Source: Xylona heveae TC161 (Eukaryota > Ascomycota > Xylonomycetes > Xylonales > Xylonaceae). Taken from it: 64,000 nt of DNA. Below the pieces are notes generated by a model that worked only from the letters and a program-made list of their open reading frames with translations, was not told the DNA's origin and did no database searches. Of this stretch, positions 1 to 11,553 are shown in pieces (position 1 is the stretch's first letter; each line of letters starts with the position of its first letter). Location: the NCBI RefSeq assembly GCF_001619985.1, contig NW_017264193.1, forward strand, positions 687,726-751,725. Reading direction: 5' to 3'. The translations under genes and the position numbers were made by a program.

Positions 1-159
1 TCCGGTAGCAGCAGACCGGTCGTCAAAAGCGTTGGACGAGTCATAGTAGTTGTCACGGCCACGGTTTCCACCGCCGCCGTATTCAGAGTCGTCTCCGCGG
101 CGGCCGTATCCGCCGTCATTGGAGCCAGAGCCGTAGCCGTACTGGTCGTTGTAAGACAT
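1..159 (-). CDS. Gly/Tyr/Asp-rich protein, N-terminal part only
   Basis: The start codon is at 159-157 and the frame stays open to the window edge, giving 53 residues that begin MSYNDQYGYGSGSNDGGYG and continue with RRGDD, GGGG and YYDSSNAFDD stretches. The composition is rich in Gly, Tyr, Asp, Ser and Arg, so this part is likely disordered. Low-complexity starts of this kind occur in fungal stress-related and RNA-binding proteins, but nothing here fixes a family and I do not assign a function. The rest of the gene lies outside the window to the left. The upstream leader carries a 60-bp-spaced direct repeat (see separate entry). Confidence 0.6.
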   Translation of the reverse strand, partial: MSYNDQYGYGSGSNDGGYGRRGDDSEYGGGGNRGRDNYYDSSNAFDDRSAATG

Positions 160-2181
160 GATTGGTTTGTTTGTATGTGTTAAGGTGTGGTCGGGTGTCT
201 TTTGTCTGTGTTTTGTCGTACGCGTTGTTGTTGTGAGCGTGGATGAGTGGTCGGGTGTCTTTTATTTGTGTTTTCTTTTCTCTCCTCTCCCTTTTCGGTG
301 CTCTTATTTTTTAGGCTGCTGGGATTTTCTCCTTTGTGTACTCTTGTTTTCTAGGCTCCTAAAATGTACATCCAACGTCAGTTATATATCGTCCTTCCAG
401 ACAAGCGCGATCGAGACGTCATGATAAGGTGTTTGTGTTTTGGGCGAGCTGACGTACTGTACCGTACCTGAGCTAACTTAAGTGACGTAATTACCTAGTG
501 TACTACTGAGTTGCAGTTTCGTACCGGTTTACGCGTAGAATGAACCTCCGTTAGAAGGTGTCTGAAAGATGCAGTAGATTCAGCTTTACAATCCAGGATA
601 ATCTGGTGAGAGTTTTGCCGATTTGAAAGGAAAGTGACAAAACGATGGATTGAGTATTGACTATTGAAGCGGTGGGGGAGCAGCTGAGCAGCAGAGCAGC
701 AAGGCTGAGGCGAGGAGGGGCAGGTTCGCTAATGACGACCCGAAACCGAGGCGACCACGTAGGCGGTGTGACATCCAAGGACAAGAGGACGACACAAGGG
801 CAAAGTGGGGTTCTAGTTCAGGGGGCCTTTACGGAGTACTTAGTTGCCCTATACGCACGGGTATGAATAACCCTATCATCCCGTATCCCGTAAATCAGAC
901 TTTTACCAAAAGATACCTTACTTTATACTCCAATTACACGGGGTTATGTTAGACAGTTTTTGCATCTCTGCTTGAGGTCTCTCCGCTGGTTTACATCCTG
1001 TGAGCTTCTTGTCACCGAATGAAGCTCAGGGCAGCAATTGACTCGATTTGTCCCACAGTATTATACCTCTGTAGATTTTACCATACCATGATAAATTGAC
1101 CGAGGACTACCATACCGTAATAAACGATATATGGGAATTGCTTATAATGGATTTTCCAGTACAGCTTCATATCACTCCTGGCCAAGGCCAGGCACAAGAA
1201 AGGCATAGCAGTTCAGCTCGGGTAGTTCCAGCTAAAGGTAATAATTGCTCTCGGAGTTAGGTATAGTAGCTTCTTATGTAAAACATTTGCAGCAGTCAAT
1301 TACCTACCTACCTACCTACCTACGTAGTAGTAAGCAGAGCATGGGCTGGATGAAGGCACGCCAATGTGGAGCGGTGTACTTGGTAAGTAGCAGACGAGTC
1401 ATAGCGAGGAGGCCAAGCTGGGTTTCGACTCACTCTTACATTCAGCCTCGCACCACAGAGTACTCACCATGGTGACTACCACAGTAGAGTACAGTCTATG
1501 AATGAATAATGAATGAATTGAAATGCAGATTAACCAAGTAACGGTGTTAATTTTAAGATAAGAAGTACATGTTTATATTAGATTCTATTGTATAATTAAT
1601 GCCGTTCTAAACGAATGTATCGTTCCCATTCCCATCATGCAAGATGTTAAATGCTTCATGAAAAGAAAAATAATTAAATATCGTAAATGAAAAAGAAGAA
1701 GAAGAAGAGGAAGAAGAAGAAGAAGCAGAGGAAGAAAAATATCATCAGTCAGAATGATTCCTTGCTCTCCTGATTGCATGTCCGTGGCATTAGCTCGTTG
1801 CCTTGGGACAATATTATTCGTAGCCATTAATAATAATTATCTCCTCATACCGTATAGCCATATGATAGCGACCAAAAGAAATTAGAGAAAGAGATGATGA
1901 ATATCTGTATATGCATCAATGTTGAGCGAGAGAAGATGGCGAGATGGAAAATTCCAAGTCAGAAGAAAAGAAAATGTTGCAACGCCTGGCACCGTATATG
2001 CTTATTAGTCTATTAACGCGTCACATTAGAATCGGAAGATTGTATTCGTCGCAAGATGCTGGGTACACAAGTTCCGGGTGGAACCAGCCAGGCAAAATAT
2101 GTGCAAACGCAGCTCATATCAGGCTGTGGGGTCGGTGTGTTTCGAATTCGGACGCGGACTTGAAAGGGTCGTCAGAGGTTT
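160..2181. other. Intergenic region, no supported gene
   Basis: About 2 kb between the start of the left-edge gene and the 3' end of the MFS transporter. Short open frames occur, but none has a plausible protein composition or splice context. Two simple repeats are visible: (TACC)n at about 1300-1324, and a purine-rich GAA/GAG tract at about 1690-1735. The part nearest 160 should hold the promoter and leader of the left-edge gene. Confidence 0.6.
187..276. repeat. Direct repeat, 60-bp spacing, in the leader of the left-edge gene
   Basis: The block starting GTGGTCGGGTGTCTTTT at 187 recurs at 247, exactly 60 bp later, with only a few differences over about 30 bp (TGTCTG in one copy, TATTTG in the other). 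It lies 28-118 bp upstream of the start codon of the left-edge gene, probably in its 5' leader or core promoter. It could be a simple duplication or a repeated regulatory or leader motif. Confidence 0.7.
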
Positions 2182-4279
2182 TCATTCCTCAACCTTTTCC
2201 TCATCGCCAAGTTCCCTTTCGTGCCTGAAGCCCTGCTCGGTTTCATGGGCACGATCAAGGCTGTAGGCCTTGAGGAAGAAGCAAGCAATCATTGCAACAG
2301 CGGAAAAGGCACACATGCTGATCCAGACAATCTTGAGCGAGTCCGTATAACTCTTGATGAGCAGTGCCTTTTCTGGTACCGAATCGGCCATGCTCTTGAT
2401 AATCTGAACGAGGCCGGAGGCGTCCTTGGAAAGCTCGCCAGCCTGTGGAGCCAACGACGGATATTGCTCGAGCTTGTGCTTGATTTGGTTTTGAAAGATG
2501 ACACCACCAACGGCAACACCAAGGGCCTGGCCAAATGTCCGGAAAAAGGTGAACATGGCAACGGCAAAGGCGAGCTTCTCGTCAGATGACTGGCTTTGAA
2601 TGGAAAACGTCATGCCCGGGAAAAGGATACCAGTACCGAGACCCGGGACGAGGTTCAGGAAAATCCACGCAACCGTGGACGTGTGCACGTCCATTAGGTA
2701 CAGGAGACCCATGCCGAGAGTGGTCAAGATCCAGCCAGCCCAGACGAGCTCGAGGTAGCGGCCGGTGATGCTGACTGCAATGCCAACTGCTATAGAAGCG
2801 GGAGCAACTGTAAAAGTTTCAGGGAACTAATAAATGTTAGGGCTATCTGATTCATTTGGATGGAAAGTTGGATGTAGAGTTTACTCACCGCAGCTACACC
2901 TGCCAGGATAGGAGACATTCCCTTGACAGCTTCGTAATAGAGGGGAAGGTACTGCAAATTGAAGACTATTCAGCTCCGGTTCAAAAATACTCCGACAACT
3001 TCATCATAGAAACTCACGTAAAGAATGCACCACAAAACCATCCCGTGGATAAATGCTCCAAAGTATGTCAAAGCGGCTGTGCGGTTCTTGAAAATATCCA
3101 TGGGGATCACGGGTTCAGCGGCCACAAACTCCTCATAAAAGACGAAAAAGATCAAGCCGCAAGCACCAATGATCAGAGGGACAAGTGTTCTCCAGTGATC
3201 CCAAGGATACATTATACCACCCTGAAACCTGTTAGTTCTTGATAAAGCCTACTATTCTGTAGTCAAGACAAAACATACCCACGTGATAGGAATCAAGAAA
3301 GAAGTGGTGGAAGCGACAAAAACGACCGACCCAATCCAGTCGACACGCTTAAGTTTCTGGAAAAAAGAGCTTGTGCGGTAGTGGAGCTGGAGAAAGAGCG
3401 GGATCATGATAAAGGATATGCCGGCAAAAGGGAGATTAATCCAGAAAATCCAGCGCTGAAATGGCAGTTGTTAGCGACGTTATCAATGGGAGGGCTCATT
3501 TTTTTTTATAGAGAAAAAGAAAAAAAAAAAAAAAATTTTTCGCGACTTACCCATGAAGCTTTTTGGGCAAGTGCTCCGCCTGCGAGGATAACAGTCAGAC
3601 TGTGCATGATTTGAAATGTCGCGAATTCGTGACATACCGACAACCGGCCCTGATACACTGCCAATAGCCCACATCATACCCATGAAACCGAACCATTTGC
3701 CACGTTCGCGCAAGGGGACAAGGTCCGTGACGACAATCTCAGTAAGGGCGATAATGCCACCACCTCCAACACCCTGAATACAACGGCCAACGAGCAAGAC
3801 AGTAAAGTTGTTGGCTACGGCGGCAACAATGGCTCCGACGGTGAAGAGAGCAACTGAGACTAAAATCAGAGGTTTACGGCCGAAGATATGCGAAAAAGAC
3901 GCAAAGCTAGGCTGGAAGACTGTGGACGTGAGTAAAAAGGACGTCCCGGACCAAAAGGCTTGAATGGCCGTTCCATGGATCTTGCGAGCAATAATCTGTA
4001 ATCTTGATTCAGCACATTCACATCTCTCCTAGAGGAGAAGATAGAGATTCGACTGACCGGAAGAGCGACGGAGAGAGAAGTAGCATCCAAGGCAGCCATA
4101 AGGGTGACTATTAAGAGAGCACCAAAGGCAAGATAAAATCTCCAGCCAGGCTGAAACTTGGGGGGACCATCCTGGTTGGAAGATGGCGTTGGTGACGACG
4201 TTTCTTCTTGCCTAGTATTTACTTTCTCGGCCCTTGTGTCTGCCACGGCTGCTGTTATATCGGTTTGCGAAGCAGCCAT
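2182..4279 (-). CDS. DHA2-type major facilitator superfamily transporter
   Basis: Seven exons read 4279-4058, 3995-3638, 3579-3551, 3455-3279, 3221-3018, 2951-2889 and 2826-2182, giving 565 aa. A hydrophilic N-tail of about 50 residues precedes the first membrane segment, which carries ALDATSLSVALP, the D-T/S signature of drug:H+ antiporters. The motif A-like loop SHIFGRKPL and RCIQGVGGGGIIAL follow, then a motif C-like segment around AIGSVSGPVVGGAL. The central FPETFTVAPA and PGLGTGILFPGM segments are typical of the fungal 14-helix (DHA2) group. The protein should sit in the plasma or vacuolar membrane and export small molecules by proton exchange; the substrate cannot be read from sequence. 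No biosynthetic gene cluster surrounds it. The third exon is only 29 nt, and the intron before exon 4 contains a long A/T homopolymer run. Confidence 0.93.
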
Positions 4280-6178
4280 ACTGCTCTGTAGGAAGTACTT
4301 TTGATGTAGAATGCCAATATAGCTTCAGGATCGCTAGTGTTTGGAACAGGATGTAGGACCTGCAATTTGCTGTCGAGCTAACACCACTTTTTTTTGTTCT
4401 TCTGCTATGATGAAATGCGAAAAGAAAGTTGACGACAGCAGGTAGGCAAGATAAATGGAAGAGAAGCAATTATGGTAGAGATTGGTGAATCATCTGGGAA
4501 AGAGCAATTGACCGTGTGATAGAAACAGAAAGAGTGCACATGGACAGGAAATGTTCGTCACTTTAATGGTCGAAGGTTTGAAACGTGGAATTAGGCTCAA
4601 AGGGAGTGAATAATCAACGCGCAATCATCTCCAGATGAATTTATCCGAGCGGAGAGAGTCCATAGTCCGGGATTGACGACGGTTGCGAAGCTGAAAAGAC
4701 TGGAAGGAGTAAAGGGCTAAAGTGAGTCCGGGGGGTCAGAAAGTAGAGGCAGTTAATTCTCCTTCTGTCAGAAATTATGCCCTAGGAGACACGGAATCGG
4801 GGGATGAAGCAAGTGCAGAGAGCATCACTCATCCTTGCTAAGGGGAAGGTTAACTCGCAGTAAGGCAGATAAGTTATGCCATGTTCGCCTCAAGAAGGGG
4901 AATTCGTTGCGCTTTCCACGGGACAATGTCTGTGCCCGCTGGACTCACCTTCACGTCCGATCGGCCCAACGATCCCCCGATTTGCTAACCGTGAACCCCG
5001 GGCTCCGCTGCAACGTAAGTTTGCTGTGCCTCTTACCTAAACCAGCGACGTTCCTGGTTAAATCTCCACGGGACTCTCAACGGTACCGTACCGGAATACC
5101 GAGCTACCTCCCGTCTCGCTCGGTAACTTACACGGTATAGGCTAGCCCTAGCTGCGATTTGCCGTTCGGACGCCCACATACAGAGTAGAGATTGGTATTG
5201 GTATAAAGTACTGATGCCCTACACTGATTGGCCGATAGCCAATGCTGCCAATCAATGACAGGCGACAAGAGAAACGGTCAGAGAATTGCATTGGCTGTAT
5301 GTGTCTCATGGTACAGAGTAGACATAGTAGACAGAGGAAAGTATGCAGCCACAATGATGTTGATCGAGGGAAGCTGGTACGGCCGTAGCGCTTCGCCATG
5401 ACTCTCCGGCATTCTTCGCCTAGATATGAATACATTATTGCACGCTTTACTTCATCACAATAATCCTGGTCGAACAACACTACGTCTCTTTCACTTACAA
5501 AACGCTTACATATATTTTTGAAGCGATTAGTTAGTTGATCATTTAGGGCAAGGTTGACGGACGGACGAAACGAGTGCTTGAGCAACATCCACTTGGTCGT
5601 TCCACCCTGCCACCTTAGGTAAATTCCTCCAGGCAACAGCAAGCGAAGCCTTTTGGCCCCACGGATCAGCTCCCAGGCACGGAACACGCGAGTAACTTAT
5701 CCGGCCTGGCCCACAATCTCATCTGATTCTGACTTTCTCTCCCAGGGACGGGTCCTTTTGTCCCTTGACACCTGTCATTACGTTGCGTAGTAGCTTTGAG
5801 TGGATAATTTCCATTAAGCATTAATTATGTACACTACACAGGTATATTTTCCGTCAAAAGCATAATGCTGAAGAAAAGCAATGCTGCACTTTGAATGATG
5901 CATGCCATCGAGTTTGTGACTTGCAAGCCCAGAAACAGAGACAAAGCTAAAACAAGAAAATATCTGAATCGGACAGAATTGTACGGCAAAGTTCCAAACG
6001 CCGAATCCAGCCCAATGCCTGACTTTCTTGCGCGTGTGAGTTTTTAAAAATGCAAATGCTAAGCGTCATAGCGGTCGTAACGTCGTCAATGGATGAAGTC
6101 TATCAAGGGGGATGTTGGGTTCATCCAACCGATGCTCTGGATTAAGCATATCCTGCCCACGCTTCAGGGCTCGTAAAT
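4280..6178. other. Intergenic region: transporter promoter and kinase 3' end
   Basis: About 1.9 kb separates the transporter start from the Polo kinase stop. An open frame on the minus strand at 5148-5687 has no ATG at its upstream end and no recognisable domain. I see no convincing gene. The part close to 4280 should contain the transporter promoter. Confidence 0.55.
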
Positions 6179-9100
6179 TCACGTTTCCTCAGTCACACGA
6201 ACATCTTCACCTCTTGCCCCAACCGTGACCCACACAAGCTTTCCCCTTTTTCCTGATGCAGTCTTCTCTTGCATGCCTTCCCATTTGATCTTTTGCGTCA
6301 GATCCTGTCGGCCAAGGCCTTTATTGGCAAGCCACTGCAGGACAACATTCTCGATGAAATACAGCTTCCGCTCAAATTGATTGGCCTTGATGACATCTCC
6401 AAATTGATGCCGGCCGTGGCTGCCTCGCAGCATATCTCGGACCGAATACGACAGAATCTCGCGCTCATCAAGCATCGCGTTCGAGAGGTATTCAACATCA
6501 TTGTGTTGAAGCGCACGTGCCGCAATTGGCTGGAGGTGGTAAAAGTCGCACCATTTTCCGTCTTCGGACATAACAATCTTTGTGTGGTCCGGAAAGTTAA
6601 ACTGCAAAATAACTTGTGAGTTCCGTGCTCGCCGAGCAAACGTTGTGGATAAAGTGCTCATACCTGAAAGGTTCCATTTACAAATCCCCAAACTCCGACG
6701 TTACCCAAGCGCTGGAAAAATTTAACACAGGGCTTTGACTGGCTGCCGGTAGCAGAAGCTGGGCCCTCGCCTTCCGACGCAGCATCTTCGTCCTCTCGAA
6801 GGGTGGAATGCATGTAGTGTGCAAATTTCTTCCAGATCATTACTGTCTCCTTCTTCCTATTCTCATAGGTATCAACACCCGGGTAAAGTCGACCGGTACC
6901 TTCTCCGTCATAGGTCACCTTGAACATTCCAGCGTCCACACGTGATCGAACAAACCCTTCCTCTCCTCGATTCTCGAGGAATTCGATAGGATCACCCGAT
7001 TGGGGCACAATTTCCTCCTTCTCTGGGTAGGATGGTGAGGCTTTTCTCTTCATATGCTTCTCGCCGTCCCGTACCAGAATGCAGCCAGGCGGCATGCCAT
7101 CTCTAGCATTCATGAGACAGCCAATGCTGCCATCATTGAGCACATAGCCGATACCAAATTTGTTTGTATAGTCAACCCATTTGACGACAATAGAACCTTC
7201 CTTCATGCTTGCAGGCTTGCGCGCCGCCGTCCGGGTCTCCACATTTTGGCTAGCTAAGGCTTCCGAGACATTGTGGTGAAACTTGGCAAGTTGGGCCAGA
7301 ACACGGTTCGGAAGGGTGTTTGACAGCACCTCTTGCGAATCATCTGGGCCAATGAGCCCTTGTCTCGAGCTGGTCCGGCTCGAGGATGATCTTGATGTTG
7401 TGCCTGCGCGTCTTGACTGAGACGCCGCGGTGGTGCTTGACTGATAGGCTGACTCAACCCTGATACTTTCCACAGCTCTCAACCCAGTGCGGGCTCTTGT
7501 CACTCTTGTCGGCAGAGGCTCGCTGGATTGAGATGGTTGAGGTTGCTCTAATGCCGTGCCGCTGCTCTTCGAATTCAATTGCTTGGAGGTTCCTGCTCGT
7601 CGCACGGCACCAGCTCTCAATGTTTCCTTCTTCGCATCCGTCTTTGAATTCGTACTAGGAGCAACGGCATCCTCAATCCATTCTCCTCTGACCTTGATAT
7701 TTTCCGCCGTCGCTTTGACGGCACGGATGGGTCCATCGCTGAGAATTCCCTGCGTTGACTGTACACGATGGGCGGTGCTGCGAGGCGAGGCGGCGACCTG
7801 AGCGTCTTGACGAAGTTTAGCAGCGTGGCTTCTCTTATCCGGCCGTCTTGCCGCAACAGACAAAATTGGGGTGGTTTCTTGAACAGTCTCTTTGAGACTC
7901 ATGGCTTTTATTGCGGCTGCGCAACTCATCATTTCAGGAGGAAAAGCTCGCTTCTCTGGTGGTAGCGAGGGAAGTGTATTCTCGTATGTCGTCTGGAATG
8001 AATGTTGAGTTTCCTCAATCGGCTGAGCCGATGGCCAGTTCGACGGTGTTGGAAAGGGAAGATACACCTCGTCGTCTGGGAATGGGACAATTGGTGTGCG
8101 ACCGGCTGCCTCCTCCTTTTGGCATTCTTTAAACACTGTCCTGCCGAGTCCGCGGCCTACGGGAGGGAAGCGTTGAGATTCGTCTATCATTCCGACACCA
8201 CATGCCTGACAGAGTTGCGCCCACTTCCGATAGTACTTCGCTCGGGTTGCTGCATCCGCTGGCGGACGATTATCTGGCCACTTTGGTTGGAGTTTCCGAC
8301 AGCACGGATCGATGCGATCAGGAATATATCCTCGCGTGAAGAACGGATGACTGACAATCTCATCTGCATCCGGACGACTGTCTGCATCAACTAGCAGAGA
8401 GCTAACCAGGTTCCTTGCGTCATTCGGGATGTCGTTGGGACACTTGCTAAGATGAGGCCAGTCGTATTCTCTCTTTGCAACTTTTCGATAAATTTCCTCT
8501 TGCGTTTGTGATTGAAAAGGGGGCGAGCCGCAAAACATGGCATAACTTTTAAAAAATTAGCAAACGTCTTCCAAGGTGAAATAATAAATGTGTCATCTTC
8601 TCACATAATGACACCCACACTCCAGAAGTCCACCCTGTGATCGTGGCCTTTGCGACCCTTTTCCAGAATCTCCGGCGCAATGTAATTCGGCGTGCCACAG
8701 AGTGTCATTCTTCGTTGGTAAGAGTGAGATTCTTTGTCGGTCATCAAAATGGCGGCTAATCCAAAATCGCCAACTTTGATGTTCATATGTTCATCGAGGA
8801 AAAGGTTGCCCATTTTCAGATCCCGGTGGATGATATTGCGATGATGCATATATTTGATAGCGCCACATAATTGAATGGTGTATCGACGAATTTCCGGCGG
8901 GGTCAAATATTTTCTTCGTCGAACCATGTCCATGACAGATCCATTAGAGCATAATTCAAGCACAATATATGTGCTCGATTGAAAGGTGAAAGCTCGATGA
9001 AATTCAACAATGTTGGGATGGTGCATTTTCGAATGGATTTGCAGCTCAGTGCGAAACTGTACAAACTTCATCAAAAATTAAGGCCTATGAGAGTATTACA

Positions 9101-9446
9101 ATCAAAAAATTCCTACCTTCTCCTCCATTTTCCTCTGTGCCATCTGAGTTTTGACAATCTTCAAAGCGAATCGATGGCCTGACCGCCGAGAAGTACGGTC
9201 AAGAAGTTCACCCTCATAACATATCGCAAATCCACCCTTGCCCAAGAATCCTCCGGTCGCATATCGTTCGCCACGTTCGCCATCGAGGGCATCAGGCTCC
9301 ACGACCAGGGTCGGCGGAGCTGCGGCATGGTCTCTCTCTTTCATAGGTTTCGCAGGCTGTGCTGGTTTTAAGACTGCCTTCTCGCCCTTTGATGGAGCCC
9401 GAACAGGTATGTTAACAGGATGAGGTGACAAGGCCTCCATCGCCAT
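6179..9446 (-). CDS. plkA: Polo-like serine/threonine kinase
   Basis: Four exons, 9446-9117, 9056-8605, 8545-6664 and 6601-6179, encode 1,028 aa. The kinase domain has the P-loop LGKGGFA (about residue 69), the ATP lysine in FALKIVK, HRDLKMGN, DFG and the activation segment LCGTPNYIAPE. The C-terminal part has two polo boxes: the first keeps the Trp of KWVDYTNKFGIGY, and the second keeps the DHTK His/Lys pair that grips phosphopeptides in human PLK1. Polo kinases control mitotic entry, spindle function and cytokinesis. The linker between kinase and polo boxes is several hundred residues, basic and Ser/Arg/Thr-rich, making the protein far longer than human PLK1 (603 aa). Start chosen at MAMEALSP because the frame above it lacks another ATG; MEALSP at 9440 is the alternative. 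The intron before exon 3 ends in AAG. Name follows the Aspergillus nidulans gene. Confidence 0.95.
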
Positions 9447-9954
9447 CGTGAGCTCCGCGATGATAGATGGACCCTGTTTACGCGGGAAGTCGAGTGATGA
9501 ATCACGATGGCAAGCAACACAGATGTTCAGCTCCTTGTACACCGTAACTCTCTAGCAAACAATAGCTCTTCGGTTGTTTTCAGTCTGCCGTTGCCAGGGA
9601 CGACGTGTCGACGGTACGTACCTGGCAGTCGCAGGTGAGCACGTGCCAGTTGCCTTAGGTGCTCTTGTACCTTTGTACCTTCATTAGGCCCCTCCTACCC
9701 CTTGCCAGTCGGCATCTTTCACCGCCGACCCTCAATTCAGCCATGTCATAGGGCCAAAGCGGAACCTTCATCAAGTGCTTCTTCCTGGTGTCAGCATCTG
9801 TCTGCGACCCTTTATCATTCTTGTTTCCTATCAATTGGGTTTTCTCTTTATTCCGACAAGAGTATTTTTGTATACCGAAGCATCCTGGGCAAATTTAGCT
9901 TCACCGCACTCGTTAGAGTTATAATACAAAGCACTCGACTCTGATGGAGCAATA
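9447..9954. promoter_or_regulatory. Divergent promoter region between Polo kinase and OPA3 genes
   Basis: 508 bp separates the two start codons, which face away from each other. It must hold both promoters and leaders. No specific operator is evident beyond short pyrimidine-rich tracts upstream of the OPA3 start. Confidence 0.6.
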
Positions 9955-10878
9955 ATGTCCAGCATCACGTTAAAGTTGACCTCGCTCATTGTTAAGACCT
10001 TGTCCAAACCAATTGCAGTAGGTACTTCCCAATCTTATTCAGACTCCCGTGTCCCAATTGCTCATCTCTCTATTCAGAATCAAATTAAGGCTCAAGCGAG
10101 GGAACATGAGCGCTTTCGACGTGTGTGCGTCTCCTTTGCGCAGTCGCTCCACCAGCTGGACATGAGATTACGGCTCGGACTCTTACGCGATACCGCTGCC
10201 ATTGAGAGACAAGCAGCAAAGGAGGCAGCTGCAGCGCAGGCAAAGAAGCACAAGCATGAAATACCGACGGTAAAAACGGAAGCGCAAACCAAGGCGGACG
10301 AAACAGCCGCCGCAAAATCCAAAACCAAGGGTCAGACGGAGGAGAAGCCAAAACCTGCACCTGCGCCACGGATTCGACCTTTATCGGAAGCCAAAGCTAT
10401 CGATTCCGGGGCGAATTTCATCAGCGAAACTTTCTTATTCCTTGTTGGTGGCGGGTTGATTTTGTTTGAATCCTTCCGATCTCGTCGGAAAGAGAATACT
10501 CGAAGAGAGGATGTCGCCGATAAGATCAACGAGCTGCAGGAGAGCGAAAAGGCCGCAAGGAGAGGCCTACTTCTTTTGGAGAGGGAAGTCATGAGGTTGA
10601 GAGCTGAGCAGGGAATCCTCGTCCATCCTCGACCGAAAAGGATTCTCCCCGAGGATATTAGGGACGTCGAGCCTGAGATTGAACCTCAAGCCGAAGAGCC
10701 CGCCCCTTCCTGGGTTCCTTCGATCTTCAAAAGTCCCTTTACTTCCTCTCCTCCTGAGCCCACGCCTAAGCCGCAAAAGACAGTGGGGCAACAACCCAGC
10801 CAAGAGGCTTCTGTTCAGCCTGAACAGACTTCGCCTGCAAAAGCAACGCCGCAATCTCAAGAGCCCACAGAGAAATAA
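9955..10878 (+). CDS. OPA3-family mitochondrial protein
   Basis: Two exons, 9955-10017 and 10078-10878, encode 287 aa. The 60-nt intron is a multiple of three and contains no stop, so a read-through model adds 20 spurious residues; removing it restores the family segment LSKPIANQIKAQAREH. The OPA3 core follows: FRRVCVSFAQSLHQLDMRL, then after a Lys/Ala/Glu-rich insert of about 80 residues, GANFISETFLFLVGGGLILFE, which is a hydrophobic segment, and a coiled coil to about residue 210. The C-terminal tail of about 70 residues is Pro/Gln-rich. OPA3 proteins are associated with mitochondrial membranes; their biochemical activity is not settled. The Ala/Lys-rich insert and Pro-rich tail make the protein longer than animal OPA3 (about 180 aa). 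Confidence 0.9.
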   Translation: MSSITLKLTSLIVKTLSKPIAVGTSQSYSDSRVPIAHLSIQNQIKAQAREHERFRRVCVSFAQSLHQLDMRLRLGLLRDTAAIERQAAKEAAAAQAKKHKHEIPTVKTEAQTKADETAAAKSKTKGQTEEKPKPAPAPRIRPLSEAKAIDSGANFISETFLFLVGGGLILFESFRSRRKENTRREDVADKINELQESEKAARRGLLLLEREVMRLRAEQGILVHPRPKRILPEDIRDVEPEIEPQAEEPAPSWVPSIFKSPFTSSPPEPTPKPQKTVGQQPSQEASVQPEQTSPAKATPQSQEPTEK

Positions 10879-11553
10879 ATATCTGCTGGTTTGAACAAAC
10901 AATCCTTGCACCAATCCTTCAGTCGAATGGCGTGTTTAATTTTGATTGAAAAAAAATACCCAGGCTGCATTTTCGTAGCCCAGCGTCGTTCGATTTCGAC
11001 ATTACACTGCACCTCACTCCACTACAATCAATAGAAAGGAACGGCAGATAACGTGGACATAGACTTATTTTTGTATATATGTTTGGATCTTTTATCTACC
11101 TCGATTTGCAATGGAGAACCTTAAGGCCTCCAATTCTTAACAGGCTCCTTACAAATCGCCTACTTAAACATTAGTCTCGATGTAGATTACATCTACGAAT
11201 CTCCACACACAATCAAATACAGTAAACATATACAACTAGTTCTGGAAGCTTTCAAAACGTGGCATAAGATTGTTTTGCACCAGCTATAATATCGCTCGCC
11301 AACCGAAGCATATATTTAAAGTATTCATCAGAACAACGTTCTGCAAGAATCCTGACCTCATCATCAGTATAGCCCACAAATGTTCTGCACCACCCTTCGC
11401 CATCGGCCACCGTGGTATCAGCTCATACCAGAGCTGTCTTCCCCAAAAACTCTCAATTTAAAAGGCAGGTCGCATCCCTCTGAGCTCTATCACGACAGGA
11501 AGACTACCAACTGCCTCTGCTAACTTCAGACCTCGTTTTAATATTTATTAGAG
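10879..11553. other. Intergenic region, nothing recognised
   Basis: 675 bp between two genes on the same strand: OPA3 3' end and the promoter of the next gene. AT-rich, with no supported ORF or RNA gene. Confidence 0.6.

Noticed and set aside
5148-5687. Open frame of 179 codons on the minus strand between the transporter and the Polo kinase
   Set aside because: It begins at a GTG, not an ATG, has no recognisable domain, and its second half is Phe/Leu/Cys-rich as expected from chance reading. No splice context connects it to a neighbour.
2182-9446. A secondary-metabolite gene cluster around the MFS transporter
   Set aside because: No synthase, oxidoreductase or cluster regulator is adjacent; neighbours are a Gly-rich protein and a Polo kinase.
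9955-10878. OPA3 gene as a single 307-codon exon
   Set aside because: The 60-nt in-frame insert has clean GTAGGT..TTCAG borders and interrupts the conserved PIANQIKAQ segment, so it is better read as an intron.
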